Positions 7,955 through 15,733 of a stretch of 64,000 bases of DNA are shown piece by piece. The notes under the pieces were generated by a model that ran no database searches, had not been told where the DNA came from, and saw only the letters and a list, made by a program, of their open reading frames with translations. Positions within the stretch are counted from its first letter, which is position 1. Every line of letters begins with the position of its first letter. The stretch comes from a virus, in IMG/VR virus record IMGVR_UViG_3300009194_000009, positions 1 to 64,000 of that record. One strand, written 5' to 3'. The position numbers and the translations under genes were made by a program.

Positions 7955-9372
7955 TCATTTCTAGTCTTCGGAGTCTTACCATGTTCTGGACAAGGCTCAT
8001 GAGACGGAAATACAGTGTTAATTGATTGGATTGTATTTTCTTCAGGTTCCTCATCGCTATGTGGTTGTATAACATCAGTCTTAGCATATGTCTCAAGATC
8101 AGGAATATCAACTACATTAGGTGATGATGACTCGGCGGATTCTGCTGTCTGTGCTACACTTCCTACATTTTCCATGATCAATGACGCATCTAAGAACATA
8201 TTTGAACCAGAAGACATAAAAGTATTACCACTTGAATTTAAGTTTGTATCACCCCCAGATGTCGCATTGAACAAACCTACAGTATTGATATTAAGATCTG
8301 CACCGGATGTTATATTTGCGTTACTTGAACTGTTCACGTTATATAGGTCAGTACCAATGTTATATTTGTTAGTAGCAACAATTTGAATGTCGTCTTCTGA
8401 CAATGTGTGTTGTCTACCCAACTTAGATCTCTGTATACCTTCAACATTTATACTTTGGTTCTTCTTTGTCTTATGAATATAATTATAGTTTTCAAGCTTT
8501 GTATTACCTACACTTTTCATGACAATATTTCGTCCAGATTCAAATATTAGATCATTATCTGCGCGTAGGTTTATATCCTTTTTACTTCTCAACGCAATAC
8601 CTTCTTCACCATAAACCATTATTTTACCTTCATTGTCGATCTCAACCCAGCCCTTACCGGATTTGTTGATAAGATACGCCATACCATTGGTATCATCAAG
8701 AAGCAGTTGTACGCCGCCACGGGACCGAAGGCGTATCTTCTCATCGTTTTGTGTGTCTTCGATTGACCAGTAATGACCTCTGGGGCTCAATAAACCCATC
8801 ACCTTTGATGTATTTTCAGAGCGAGATCCGTGTTGAGAAAAACCACGAATGGGATCATTCTTTAAACCTTGATTTCTTATAGCTTCATAATGAGGCTTGT
8901 GGTACGGCTTCGCTTGATCAGGGTCTTTCGTACTGTTTGCACTCTTCTTGTTATATTCGGCAGTAGGAGCCGGGAAGTCTTTTTGATAACTTTCACCAAC
9001 GGGTATATTTGGGACCATATGGTTCATATCTTGGTGAAACAATCCACCCAACCATACACCTCTAGAAATATGACCGTTAATGAACATTACTAGTACGATG
9101 CTATCTATATCAGGCGGCACCGCCCAAAAACCATAAGATTTTTGCGTCTCTTCATAGGTGTCGCCATCGTCAGATGCTTGTTGTGCACTAGCACCGGCAA
9201 ATGGGGAGCCGTAGACTACCGCTATTGTCTCTGTATCCGATGAGCATAATTCGGGTATCCAAACGTCCAAACGTCCCATGCGTTGATAATCCGAGCTGTT
9301 CTTGACGAAACCCATGAATAAGCCGTGTAGGCGGTTACTTGAATCGTCGTATTCTCTATCATTGCGCATCAT
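7951..9372 (-). CDS. 5: Baseplate hub / spike protein, gp5-like without lysozyme domain
   Basis: A 473-residue central spike protein. The N-terminal domain is the gp5/VgrG OB fold (LHGLFMGFVKNSSDYQRMG, then GFWAVPPDIDSIVLVMFING). After a linker comes a region with the VgrG-type pattern (WSIEDTQNDEKIRLRSRGG) and a long repetitive beta-helix (residues about 225-395), which would form the membrane-piercing needle as a trimer. T4 gp5 has a lysozyme domain between the OB fold and the helix; here there is no room or motif for it, so cell-wall cutting must come from elsewhere. The C-terminal tail ends in SHEPCPEHGKTPK, reminiscent of tails on gp5 homologues from marine phages. Its start overlaps the upstream gene's stop. 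Confidence 0.82.
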   Translation of the reverse strand: MMRNDREYDDSSNRLHGLFMGFVKNSSDYQRMGRLDVWIPELCSSDTETIAVVYGSPFAGASAQQASDDGDTYEETQKSYGFWAVPPDIDSIVLVMFINGHISRGVWLGGLFHQDMNHMVPNIPVGESYQKDFPAPTAEYNKKSANSTKDPDQAKPYHKPHYEAIRNQGLKNDPIRGFSQHGSRSENTSKVMGLLSPRGHYWSIEDTQNDEKIRLRSRGGVQLLLDDTNGMAYLINKSGKGWVEIDNEGKIMVYGEEGIALRSKKDINLRADNDLIFESGRNIVMKSVGNTKLENYNYIHKTKKNQSINVEGIQRSKLGRQHTLSEDDIQIVATNKYNIGTDLYNVNSSSNANITSGADLNINTVGLFNATSGGDTNLNSSGNTFMSSGSNMFLDASLIMENVGSVAQTAESAESSSPNVVDIPDLETYAKTDVIQPHSDEEPEENTIQSINTVFPSHEPCPEHGKTPKTRND

Positions 9373-11210
9373 TAGTTATCATCTCCATAATTCTTTAAAA
9401 AGGTACCACTGTCTACATCAACAATACGCGCACACTCAAGTTTTTGTGTGAATTTACCAGCATTGAAGGATGACGTTACATTGACTACGATATATAACCC
9501 TGAAAACATATAGTCGTTGCGAACGCCCGACTCTTGAATCTCGTTTGGAAACCCTGTTTTGAATCCAATGATATTTGAGCGTAGGCTTGATAGACGTTCA
9601 CCGGAATCAATCTCATAGTTACCATTCATTGGAGAAAGCCAATAAGGATCACCTCTGATTTCTAACTCAAGACGAAGTGCAGAAAGTTCTAACTTATTGC
9701 GTGTGTTTCTAAGAAGGTCGTGCATATCTTGAGTTTTAGAGCCAGAATAATCAGGTGCTGTTTTTTGTGGTACTGAACCTTGTGTATCACGGGCAAATCT
9801 ATACATATACCTAAATTTGGATAGCCTTTCTATCGACGCCACTGATACATCATCAACATAAACTTCTTCGCCAGAATCTAAAGAATTCTTCAGCTTAGAT
9901 TGTTCAATCATTTCTTTTTTATTCTGTGCCTGTTGCTCAGTAATATTTGCAACTGATTTCTTTCGTTCTTCAGTAAGGTTGGTATCACCCTTCTTCATAC
10001 CCTTTGAATTTGTTTCATTAATAAAGAGGTTTTCGTAACGTGTTAATTTATTAAAATATAGCTTATTTGTCTCCATATTTACGTTGAGTACTTCTGAATT
10101 CATCCCAGTAAAGTAGTGTGAATACACTCTTCTAAAGCGTGTATATTTATCATCGACTAGAATTTTCAGAGCCTCTGAGGATGACACACCTCTATTTCGT
10201 AATAACATTGTTGGTGCAAAGCGAACTTTCCATGTTATTTGATACGTATACTCGCCTGCTATAGGGTTGTAATCTTCGGATTTAACCACTGGATCTATCT
10301 GGAATGTTGTTCCGAATATCATTTTTGAGTCTTCGTCACCTTCCAGCTTTTTCTGTACATCGGGTGATGTAAGTAGCACACTTTCCAAAAGCTTAGGTAT
10401 AGAGTATTGATTTGATATAGAATATGACGCACCACTACCTTCGCTGTTTCCTGAATGGTTGAACAATGGGTGACCAGAATCTTTTGGTGTACTCAGCTTC
10501 ATAGAACCAATGTCTTCATCTGCTTCAAATTTATGTATTGTCGTGAGAACATCACCATTTGATTGATCTTTTTTAGCTTCTTCATTTATTTTTGCTTGTA
10601 ATTTTGTTAAAAATTGGGAAAACGTATCACAATCGTCTATAGTCATCGAGCTTATTGTGGAGCTATATACCTGACGGTGTGACTGGAACATTACAGCGGC
10701 TTCAATCGAATAACGGCTACCACCGCCATCCATTTCTGTGTTCACGTTTGTTATTTGTATAGGTATCGATATAGTTTTTACAGTGGTACCCTTGCCAGAT
10801 TCACCCTCCCATCCTTTGAAAGATATTTCAAAAATCAGGAATGGTGAAGAAAAGAAGCCTTCCCATCCACATAAGGTACCGGCAGCAACCATAGATTCTA
10901 TGAATGAAAATCCTTTTGGTTGTGTGATCTTAAAGCTAACATTTGTGATAAAAGTAGCATCAGTGTTGGATGGTCTTGAAGATATTGATACGTCGTCAAT
11001 TTTTAAGTTAGTAACACCACTTTCCGCAATTACTGCTTTTCTTGCTTTTTTTATAGCATTGGACTTATGTATTTCTTCAAAATCAATTGACTGATTTGTA
11101 ATATTGTTATACGCACCTTGATCTACTGCATACAGTTTGAAATTGTATGTATACGACGAGTACCTGTTAAGAATATTTGATGAAATGGGGTTTAGGTTAA
11201 ACTCAGCCAT
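9372..11210 (-). CDS. Baseplate hub structural protein (gp27 position)
   Basis: A 612-residue protein with no signal peptide or membrane segment. The first 200 residues are beta-rich (KGFSFIESMVAAGTLCGWEGFFSSPF, read as two parts), the middle is charged and probably helical (about 400-440), and the C-terminus contains YMFSGLYIVVNVTSSFNAGKF, a strand pattern typical of hub proteins that end in a phage late-control-like domain. It lies between gp53 and gp5 in one operon, the place expected for the hub ring that carries the spike. T4 gp27 is 391 residues, so this is much longer and the equivalence is by context. Its start follows the gp53 stop directly (TAAATG). Confidence 0.6.
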   Translation of the reverse strand: MAEFNLNPISSNILNRYSSYTYNFKLYAVDQGAYNNITNQSIDFEEIHKSNAIKKARKAVIAESGVTNLKIDDVSISSRPSNTDATFITNVSFKITQPKGFSFIESMVAAGTLCGWEGFFSSPFLIFEISFKGWEGESGKGTTVKTISIPIQITNVNTEMDGGGSRYSIEAAVMFQSHRQVYSSTISSMTIDDCDTFSQFLTKLQAKINEEAKKDQSNGDVLTTIHKFEADEDIGSMKLSTPKDSGHPLFNHSGNSEGSGASYSISNQYSIPKLLESVLLTSPDVQKKLEGDEDSKMIFGTTFQIDPVVKSEDYNPIAGEYTYQITWKVRFAPTMLLRNRGVSSSEALKILVDDKYTRFRRVYSHYFTGMNSEVLNVNMETNKLYFNKLTRYENLFINETNSKGMKKGDTNLTEERKKSVANITEQQAQNKKEMIEQSKLKNSLDSGEEVYVDDVSVASIERLSKFRYMYRFARDTQGSVPQKTAPDYSGSKTQDMHDLLRNTRNKLELSALRLELEIRGDPYWLSPMNGNYEIDSGERLSSLRSNIIGFKTGFPNEIQESGVRNDYMFSGLYIVVNVTSSFNAGKFTQKLECARIVDVDSGTFLKNYGDDN

Positions 11211-11495
11211 TTATAAACCTCTTATTGTTTTTGGACTTGGAAGAAATATTCCTTTCCCTTCTGTAAAATCAAATATAGGGTCTTCAATTTGATCCATGTT
11301 TCTTAATGTAAAGACATAAAGCAACCCTGCATCACCATACAAATCTTTTGCTAATTTATCAGGTCTAAGGTGATACTTGTGTTCAATGACGTAGTATTTA
11401 TCATCTGGATTTTTTGGTATTTCAGGTAATGTGATAATGTCCAGATAATAGTCTTTTATATTGGTTAAGTAGTAAGGTGATGATTCTACACTCAT
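11211..11495 (-). CDS. 53: Baseplate wedge protein gp53-like
   Basis: A 94-residue protein carrying the gp53 baseplate signature: YYVIEHKYHLRPDKLAKDLYG followed by LLYVFTLRNMDQIEDPIFDF and a final IFLPSP. This is the LysM-like fold that bridges wedge and hub in the T4 baseplate. T4 gp53 is about 196 residues; this copy keeps the core only. It overlaps the upstream gene by 4 bases (ATGA), which indicates coupled translation. Confidence 0.8.
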   Translation of the reverse strand: MSVESSPYYLTNIKDYYLDIITLPEIPKNPDDKYYVIEHKYHLRPDKLAKDLYGDAGLLYVFTLRNMDQIEDPIFDFTEGKGIFLPSPKTIRGL

Positions 11496-12160
11496 AAATA
11501 CCCCTTCTTAATTAGACTGCCGTCTGCAAACTTACTTAAACTAAATTCGTTCTTAATCTTACTTGGTGTGGGCATGAACGTCAGTGTTATGTTAATCCCC
11601 ATGACCAATGGTACTTGTGTGTTAAATGACGTTTGTACGTAATCGACACTATCAGGTAAGTTAATGGAATATGATCGTAATGCTACCGGCACGTTATGGA
11701 ACATGTGTTCACCATACGCTGAAAAATTCATGATTCTAGGGGGCATACCCGCTTCTGGGTCATTTATACCGTAGTTCATTTTTGTAAATGTGCGTAGAAA
11801 CTGTATTACGGCTAACATGTAGTCAGCTTTCTCCCTAGTTTCTGCGGTTAAACGGGCTTCTTGTATCTGGAAGTCACTTATTGTTGATTTTTGGTACGCA
11901 TTTAACTCATAATTCGAGTGCATTAGTTCATATGCAGTGTATGATGCAGTACTAACCAATGAAATGGTAGGAGTGTTTTCGAATACAATCCCCCCATCAG
12001 CGGCTAACGGGTACATTATATCGCTATTGCTACTGCCTAATAAATCTATTGAGTTTGAATTTGAATCGGCACTAGGCGTTGTGCGATTCTTCAGTAAAAG
12101 TTTACATTTTTCAATTTTTTTCTTTGATAAGACTTGGCCTTGTTTATTTGCTATAGACAT
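11492..12160 (-). CDS. Baseplate/tail-tube-end structural protein (gp48/gp54 candidate)
   Basis: A 222-residue protein, first of the hub operon. The segment HSNYELNAYQKSTISDF, then ADYMLAVIQFLRTFTKMNYG and FSAYGEHMFHNVPV, is a pattern I associate with conserved tail proteins of marine T4-like phages. The C-terminal part is a beta-rich tube-like domain. Because it precedes gp53, the hub protein and gp5, a tube-cap or tube-initiator role like gp48 or gp54 is the best guess. An NATAAATA late box (12185-12192) lies 25 bases upstream. Assignment to an exact T4 gene is uncertain. Confidence 0.5.
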   Translation of the reverse strand: MSIANKQGQVLSKKKIEKCKLLLKNRTTPSADSNSNSIDLLGSSNSDIMYPLAADGGIVFENTPTISLVSTASYTAYELMHSNYELNAYQKSTISDFQIQEARLTAETREKADYMLAVIQFLRTFTKMNYGINDPEAGMPPRIMNFSAYGEHMFHNVPVALRSYSINLPDSVDYVQTSFNTQVPLVMGINITLTFMPTPSKIKNEFSLSKFADGSLIKKGYL

Positions 12161-12184
12161 ATCTATATCCTTGTTTTGTTATAT

Positions 12185-12192
12185 TATTTATC
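12185..12192 (-). promoter_or_regulatory. Late promoter box, hub operon
   Basis: On the minus strand this reads GATAAATA, 25 bases before the start at 12160. It matches the NATAAATA pattern found at the other late genes in the window and the T4 late consensus TATAAATA. It would drive the 12160-7951 operon. Confidence 0.55.
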
Positions 12193-12212
12193 AATTATTT
12201 TTTATGAAATCA

Positions 12213-12240
12213 TTGACACAATCCACTTTATAGTTATAAT
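12213..12240 (+). promoter_or_regulatory. sigma70-like promoter, gene 55
   Basis: Perfect TTGACA (12213-12218) and perfect TATAAT (12235-12240) with a 16-base spacer, 80 bases before the late sigma factor gene. The divergent late box of the hub operon lies just upstream, so this intergenic region switches from early (right) to late (left) transcription. Confidence 0.75.
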
Positions 12241-12322
12241 CAATAATAAGCATAAAATTGATCTTCATTAAAGATTTTTATAAAGCATTAAAAAAGAAAA
12301 TAATAACAACAAAAGGTTTTAT

Positions 12323-13447
12323 ATGGCTGTTAAAAAACAAGTAAAAGAAAAATATTTAAGAAATCGAGATTTAATGAATAACATTCATCTTTCGAAAGCA
12401 TCATACACATGGTATATAGATGGTAATTGGAAGACGACTCAGTATAGGGATTACGATATTATCGTATGTGATGAAGACATGTATGAACAGAGTAAAGAGC
12501 AATTGATGCTTCAGGGTATCAATAGAAAGCGTTTGAAAAATAACGAAAAGCGTACATCTGCGTTAAATCAAGAAGATATTGACCGTTATCTTGATAAAGA
12601 AGATTATGATAGTATTGAAAGTCGTCTGGTACTCTTTCAAGGCGTTATAGATGAACGTATATTAAGATTGGCAAAGATAGGCCATATAAATCGTAAATTA
12701 TACGAAGAAGGTAAAAAGCGTATTACTGATATGCCTGAAGAAGAAATTGAAAAAGTCAATGACGAAGATGTAGTGGTGCGAGTATTTTCTTATGAACATA
12801 TACCAGATAGTAGGGATCGTAACTCTAAAAAGACTAATAAATTCGCAGACACTAAAGAAAAGGTGAACTTCCCACCATACCGTCATTACGCAATTGTTGA
12901 TGGAGAAACCACTTGTGTAGCCATAAGTCATAATGATGGTGAAAAGTTCAATACAATGCATGGTCAAATTAACGACGCACTTGCAATAGGGTTCATGAAA
13001 TTATGTGAGAAGATTGCACAGAATTATAACTGGCGCGGGTACACTTATACGGACGATATGATAGGTAATGCATTGGCGCAACTCACAACAATGGGTCTAC
13101 AATTCAATGAGATGTTTTCAAATAACCCATTCTCTTATTACACTTCTACGGTCAATAATTCATTTACAGTTGTTTTTAATGATGAAAATGCAGTACAGAA
13201 GTATCGCGATAAGGTATTACAGGAGAATAATTATGATCCTAGTTATACCGAACAACTAAAAAACGATCTTTCGAGAACGGAATATTGGGACAAAGCCCTC
13301 GGTGTTAACAATATGAAAGCCGGTAAGGTTGAGCATATTGACTTAGATGATATAAGTGAAGATGATAAGGATAGACTTCAGAGTGTCTTCGAAGATGTTG
13401 AGGAAGAGCAAGAATATGGAAGTTCTTATGATGAGGATCATTTATAA
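12323..13447 (+). CDS. 55: Late-transcription sigma factor, gp55-like
   Basis: Directs host RNA polymerase to NATAAATA late promoters. The sigma core is split: YLRNRDLMNNIHLSKAS at the N-terminus matches the start of T4 gp55, and residues about 220-310 (LCEKIAQNYNWRGYTYTDDM, then NNPFSYYTSTVNNSFTVVF) match the gp55 region 2-like helices. Between them is an insertion of roughly 170 charged residues, making the protein 374 residues against 185 in T4. The C-terminus is strongly acidic with LQSVFEDVEEE, which could be the sliding-clamp contact as in T4 gp55. Preceded by a perfect sigma70 promoter and followed by a strong terminator. A central region (about 150-215) includes FPPYRHYAIVDGETTCVA of unknown role. 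Confidence 0.8.
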   Translation: MAVKKQVKEKYLRNRDLMNNIHLSKASYTWYIDGNWKTTQYRDYDIIVCDEDMYEQSKEQLMLQGINRKRLKNNEKRTSALNQEDIDRYLDKEDYDSIESRLVLFQGVIDERILRLAKIGHINRKLYEEGKKRITDMPEEEIEKVNDEDVVVRVFSYEHIPDSRDRNSKKTNKFADTKEKVNFPPYRHYAIVDGETTCVAISHNDGEKFNTMHGQINDALAIGFMKLCEKIAQNYNWRGYTYTDDMIGNALAQLTTMGLQFNEMFSNNPFSYYTSTVNNSFTVVFNDENAVQKYRDKVLQENNYDPSYTEQLKNDLSRTEYWDKALGVNNMKAGKVEHIDLDDISEDDKDRLQSVFEDVEEEQEYGSSYDEDHL

Positions 13448-13474
13448 AAAAGAGGGCCAAGGCCCTCTTTTTTA
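13445..13474. terminator. Bidirectional rho-independent terminator
   Basis: Stem AGAGGGCC/GGCCCTCT with an AA loop (13451-13468), A-run on the left and T-run on the right, so it works for both convergent genes. Confidence 0.9.
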
Positions 13475-14359
13475 TATTTTTGATTTTTCAATAGCTTCGC
13501 GCATCTCTTTAATCTCATCAGTCAACGCTATCACGCCATTGTTTTCTTCCCAATCATCAGGTGTGCCATTAGAGTTTACATAGTCATAGACGGCTTTAGT
13601 ACAAGGCTTTGCTTCAAATGAATTCTTCCAATTCTCATCAGTAGTATCTGCCCATTCTTCAGCATCGGTCCAAGCCTCTGCTTCAGTACGACCAACACCA
13701 AAAATAGCAAATTTAGGTTGTACAATGCAATAGTGATCACCTTTTATGGTTTGCTCTGTGATAATTGATTCATAAAGTGCATTCAAGTATGATTTAAGCT
13801 TCTCATTATTCTTTGAAAGCTTTGGTATGAACTTGGAGAATACCCTAGTTAGAGAATTGATATATTTAGAAAGCTTATCATATGCCTCAGTCATTTTTTC
13901 AATAGATTCGACTAAGGTATCGTCAATGTTTTTACTTTTGGATTCAGCTTTAATATCTACATTATTGATGTCGTGATTTACCTTCATCATATTTTCTATC
14001 ACACGAACGTATTCTGGGATGGTTTTTGATAGTACATCTATGAAGTTATATAAGGCACTTTCACTTTTGACAGCATCAGGATCTTCACATACGATAGCGA
14101 TGAATTCCCCTACTTCTAAGAACTTATACATGATGGAATCTTGTACATCAAAAAGATTCACCGCTTCATCCTTAATAACATCGGTAGAATAGTTTTTTAC
14201 ATCCACTGCTGTAATTGCCATGTTTAAGGCTACTGTATATTCATTAATGACTTCACTTAATTCTTTTATTTCAGTACCTTCTTCCATACATGAATATAAT
14301 CTAGACTGTAGCTTTTCAAGCTCTTCTTTTGTTTGCTTCATATTATCTTCGTTTGCCAT
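13472..14359 (-). CDS. Hypothetical helical protein with C-terminal alpha/beta domain
   Basis: A 295-residue protein I do not recognise. Residues 1-205 are helical and charged, with heptad-like stretches. The last 90 residues differ: HYCIVQPKFAIFGVGRTEAEAW looks like a small strand-strand-helix domain seen in short bacterial proteins where a residue string is read as 'value, then time-course helix'. Start preceded by GAGGT. Shares the minus strand with two small genes upstream, each of which has its own late box, so late expression is likely. Confidence 0.6.
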   Translation of the reverse strand: MANEDNMKQTKEELEKLQSRLYSCMEEGTEIKELSEVINEYTVALNMAITAVDVKNYSTDVIKDEAVNLFDVQDSIMYKFLEVGEFIAIVCEDPDAVKSESALYNFIDVLSKTIPEYVRVIENMMKVNHDINNVDIKAESKSKNIDDTLVESIEKMTEAYDKLSKYINSLTRVFSKFIPKLSKNNEKLKSYLNALYESIITEQTIKGDHYCIVQPKFAIFGVGRTEAEAWTDAEEWADTTDENWKNSFEAKPCTKAVYDYVNSNGTPDDWEENNGVIALTDEIKEMREAIEKSKI

Positions 14360-14393
14360 AATTTTTTAAACCTCTGAATTTTATAAATTAGCA

Positions 14394-14711
14394 TTAATCA
14401 TTGTCATTGTCATGCGAGTCTTCGTGTAAGCTTATTATGTCCTGTATGAGGCTTGCAACCTCAACTCGTAATAACATCTTCTTAGACGTTGAGACATACG
14501 AAGAATATACCAATTCATGTAACAATGCCTTTACTTTTAATTTTTCTTTATGTGAGAAAAGTCTATGCTTACCCGAGTCATTATTAAGTATCATTGATAG
14601 TTTCTTAATCTTTTCATCGATGCTTGGTGATGATTGATTATCCATATCGTTTTTTAACAAGCTATATGCCTGTTTTATCTTTGAAATTTCTACTTCTACA
14701 AAACCTATCAT
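14394..14711 (-). CDS. Hypothetical small helical protein
   Basis: A 105-residue, mostly helical protein with an acidic C-terminus (HEDSHDNDND). No known motif seen. A late box (minus AATAAATA, 14736-14743) lies 25 bases upstream and a weak AGGAT ribosome site precedes the ATG. It sits next to the holin-like gene. Confidence 0.6.
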   Translation of the reverse strand: MIGFVEVEISKIKQAYSLLKNDMDNQSSPSIDEKIKKLSMILNNDSGKHRLFSHKEKLKVKALLHELVYSSYVSTSKKMLLRVEVASLIQDIISLHEDSHDNDND

Positions 14712-14735
14712 AAAATTTATCCTATGTTATAGAAG

Positions 14736-14743
14736 TATTTATT
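14736..14743 (-). promoter_or_regulatory. Late promoter box
   Basis: Minus-strand AATAAATA followed by C, 25 bases before the gene starting at 14711. Same geometry as the other late boxes. Confidence 0.5.
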
Positions 14744-14744
14744 G

Positions 14745-15305
14745 TTAAGATGAATTATTATTTTCATCTTTAACATTGCTTTCAAATCTTTTTAAATAGT
14801 TCTTTTCGAGATTAAGACTGACATCCCCAGAAGATATAAACAATCCTAAAACAACTGATGCAATACCTGAATATATGCTTATAAACGTTGCTTGCGGATT
14901 TGACAATACCTCAACATGCATGGCCCATACATATACGTCATACCAAAAATATAGATAAAACAACACAAATATCAACGGGAATACTCTAAACTTGTCAATA
15001 ATATATCCAATCTTATCTAAGGTCATAACAAATGAATTTATATACTGTATATCCTCATAATCATCATAAAGATTTTTACCAGTATCAACATAAAATTTCG
15101 TTAGCACTGCGGCTACAGAAGCCAGTGATGATAAGATAGCTGATTGTGCACCAGTTATGTCAGGCAAACCATAAACCCACTGTATAGCTTGGTACAGGGT
15201 TATAATGTATCCGATCATAAAAACCCTTGACACAATACGTAATCGTTCTAGTATGAATTTTATGTTAGACACTATGATCAACGACTTGTCATTTTCTAAT
15301 ATCAT
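14745..15305 (-). CDS. Holin-like membrane protein with internal duplication
   Basis: A 186-residue protein with four predicted membrane helices at about 26-44, 53-73, 107-128 and 138-158. Residues 21-77 and 103-161 are similar: each has an RVF start, a hydrophobic helix, a Q/A-containing turn (TGAQSAILSSLASV; NPQATFISIYSGIASV) and a short polar end. The pattern resembles small phage holins in which one such unit is the whole protein, so this may be a tandem fusion. It has a late box 22 bases upstream, which fits a lysis gene, but the endolysin is far away at 31.3 kb, so the holin role is inference. Confidence 0.5.
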   Translation of the reverse strand: MILENDKSLIIVSNIKFILERLRIVSRVFMIGYIITLYQAIQWVYGLPDITGAQSAILSSLASVAAVLTKFYVDTGKNLYDDYEDIQYINSFVMTLDKIGYIIDKFRVFPLIFVLFYLYFWYDVYVWAMHVEVLSNPQATFISIYSGIASVVLGLFISSGDVSLNLEKNYLKRFESNVKDENNNSS

Positions 15306-15326
15306 AAATATATCTCCTATTGGCAG

Positions 15327-15334
15327 TATTTATT
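15327..15334 (-). promoter_or_regulatory. Late promoter box, holin-like gene
   Basis: Minus-strand AATAAATA followed by C, 22 bases before the start at 15305. Confidence 0.5.
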
Positions 15335-15349
15335 GGTTTTAGAGAAATG

Positions 15350-15377
15350 TTGACAGATATGGAAAATGTGTTCTAAT
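15350..15377 (+). promoter_or_regulatory. sigma70-like promoter, dsbA-polymerase block
   Basis: TTGACA (15350-15355), 16-base spacer, TCTAAT (15372-15377). It lies 39 bases before the dsbA-like start and probably also serves the polymerase gene. Confidence 0.6.
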
Positions 15378-15415
15378 AATTCAACATTGTTTAAAAAGTA
15401 GAAGGAGAACTAACA

Positions 15416-15673
15416 ATGCTAGATAATCTTAACCCTGATCAAGTACGTAAGCTAGATTCCATTGTAACTGAAGGTGTGCGTGTTCATGAGAAAATCAAAC
15501 TTGAACGTGATGCATTAAATGAAGCCATTAAAGCACTCGCAGATGAGTTTGATGTAAAACCTAAAGTTATCCGCAAAGTCATTACTATTGCGAAGAATAT
15601 GAATTATGAAGATGAACAAGAAGAGTTTGATGCAGTATCCGAGGCATTGCGAAAAATTGGCCGTACTGTATAA
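15416..15673 (+). CDS. dsbA: DsbA-like double-stranded DNA binding protein
   Basis: An 85-residue, helical protein similar in length and helix order to T4 DsbA (89 residues): a first helix VHEKIKLERDALNEAIKALA, the turn EFDVKPKVIRKVI in place of the T4 ELGVDGKMFNRLL segment, and a C-terminal EEFDAVSEAL helix. T4 DsbA binds double-stranded DNA and influences late promoters. AAGGAG lies before the ATG. A sigma70-like promoter is upstream and a hairpin follows before the polymerase gene. Confidence 0.7.
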   Translation: MLDNLNPDQVRKLDSIVTEGVRVHEKIKLERDALNEAIKALADEFDVKPKVIRKVITIAKNMNYEDEQEEFDAVSEALRKIGRTV

Positions 15674-15689
15674 AAACTATTACTTAAAT

Positions 15690-15720
15690 AATCTAGTGGC
15701 ATGCGCCACTAGATTGCTTT
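15690..15720 (+). terminator. Intergenic hairpin, weak terminator
   Basis: An 11-base perfect stem (15690-15700 with 15705-15715) and ATGC loop, followed by only four T residues and then the polymerase ribosome site AGGAGG. It may attenuate readthrough from dsbA to the polymerase or stabilise the message. Confidence 0.55.
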
Positions 15721-15733
15721 TAGGAGGAATGTA

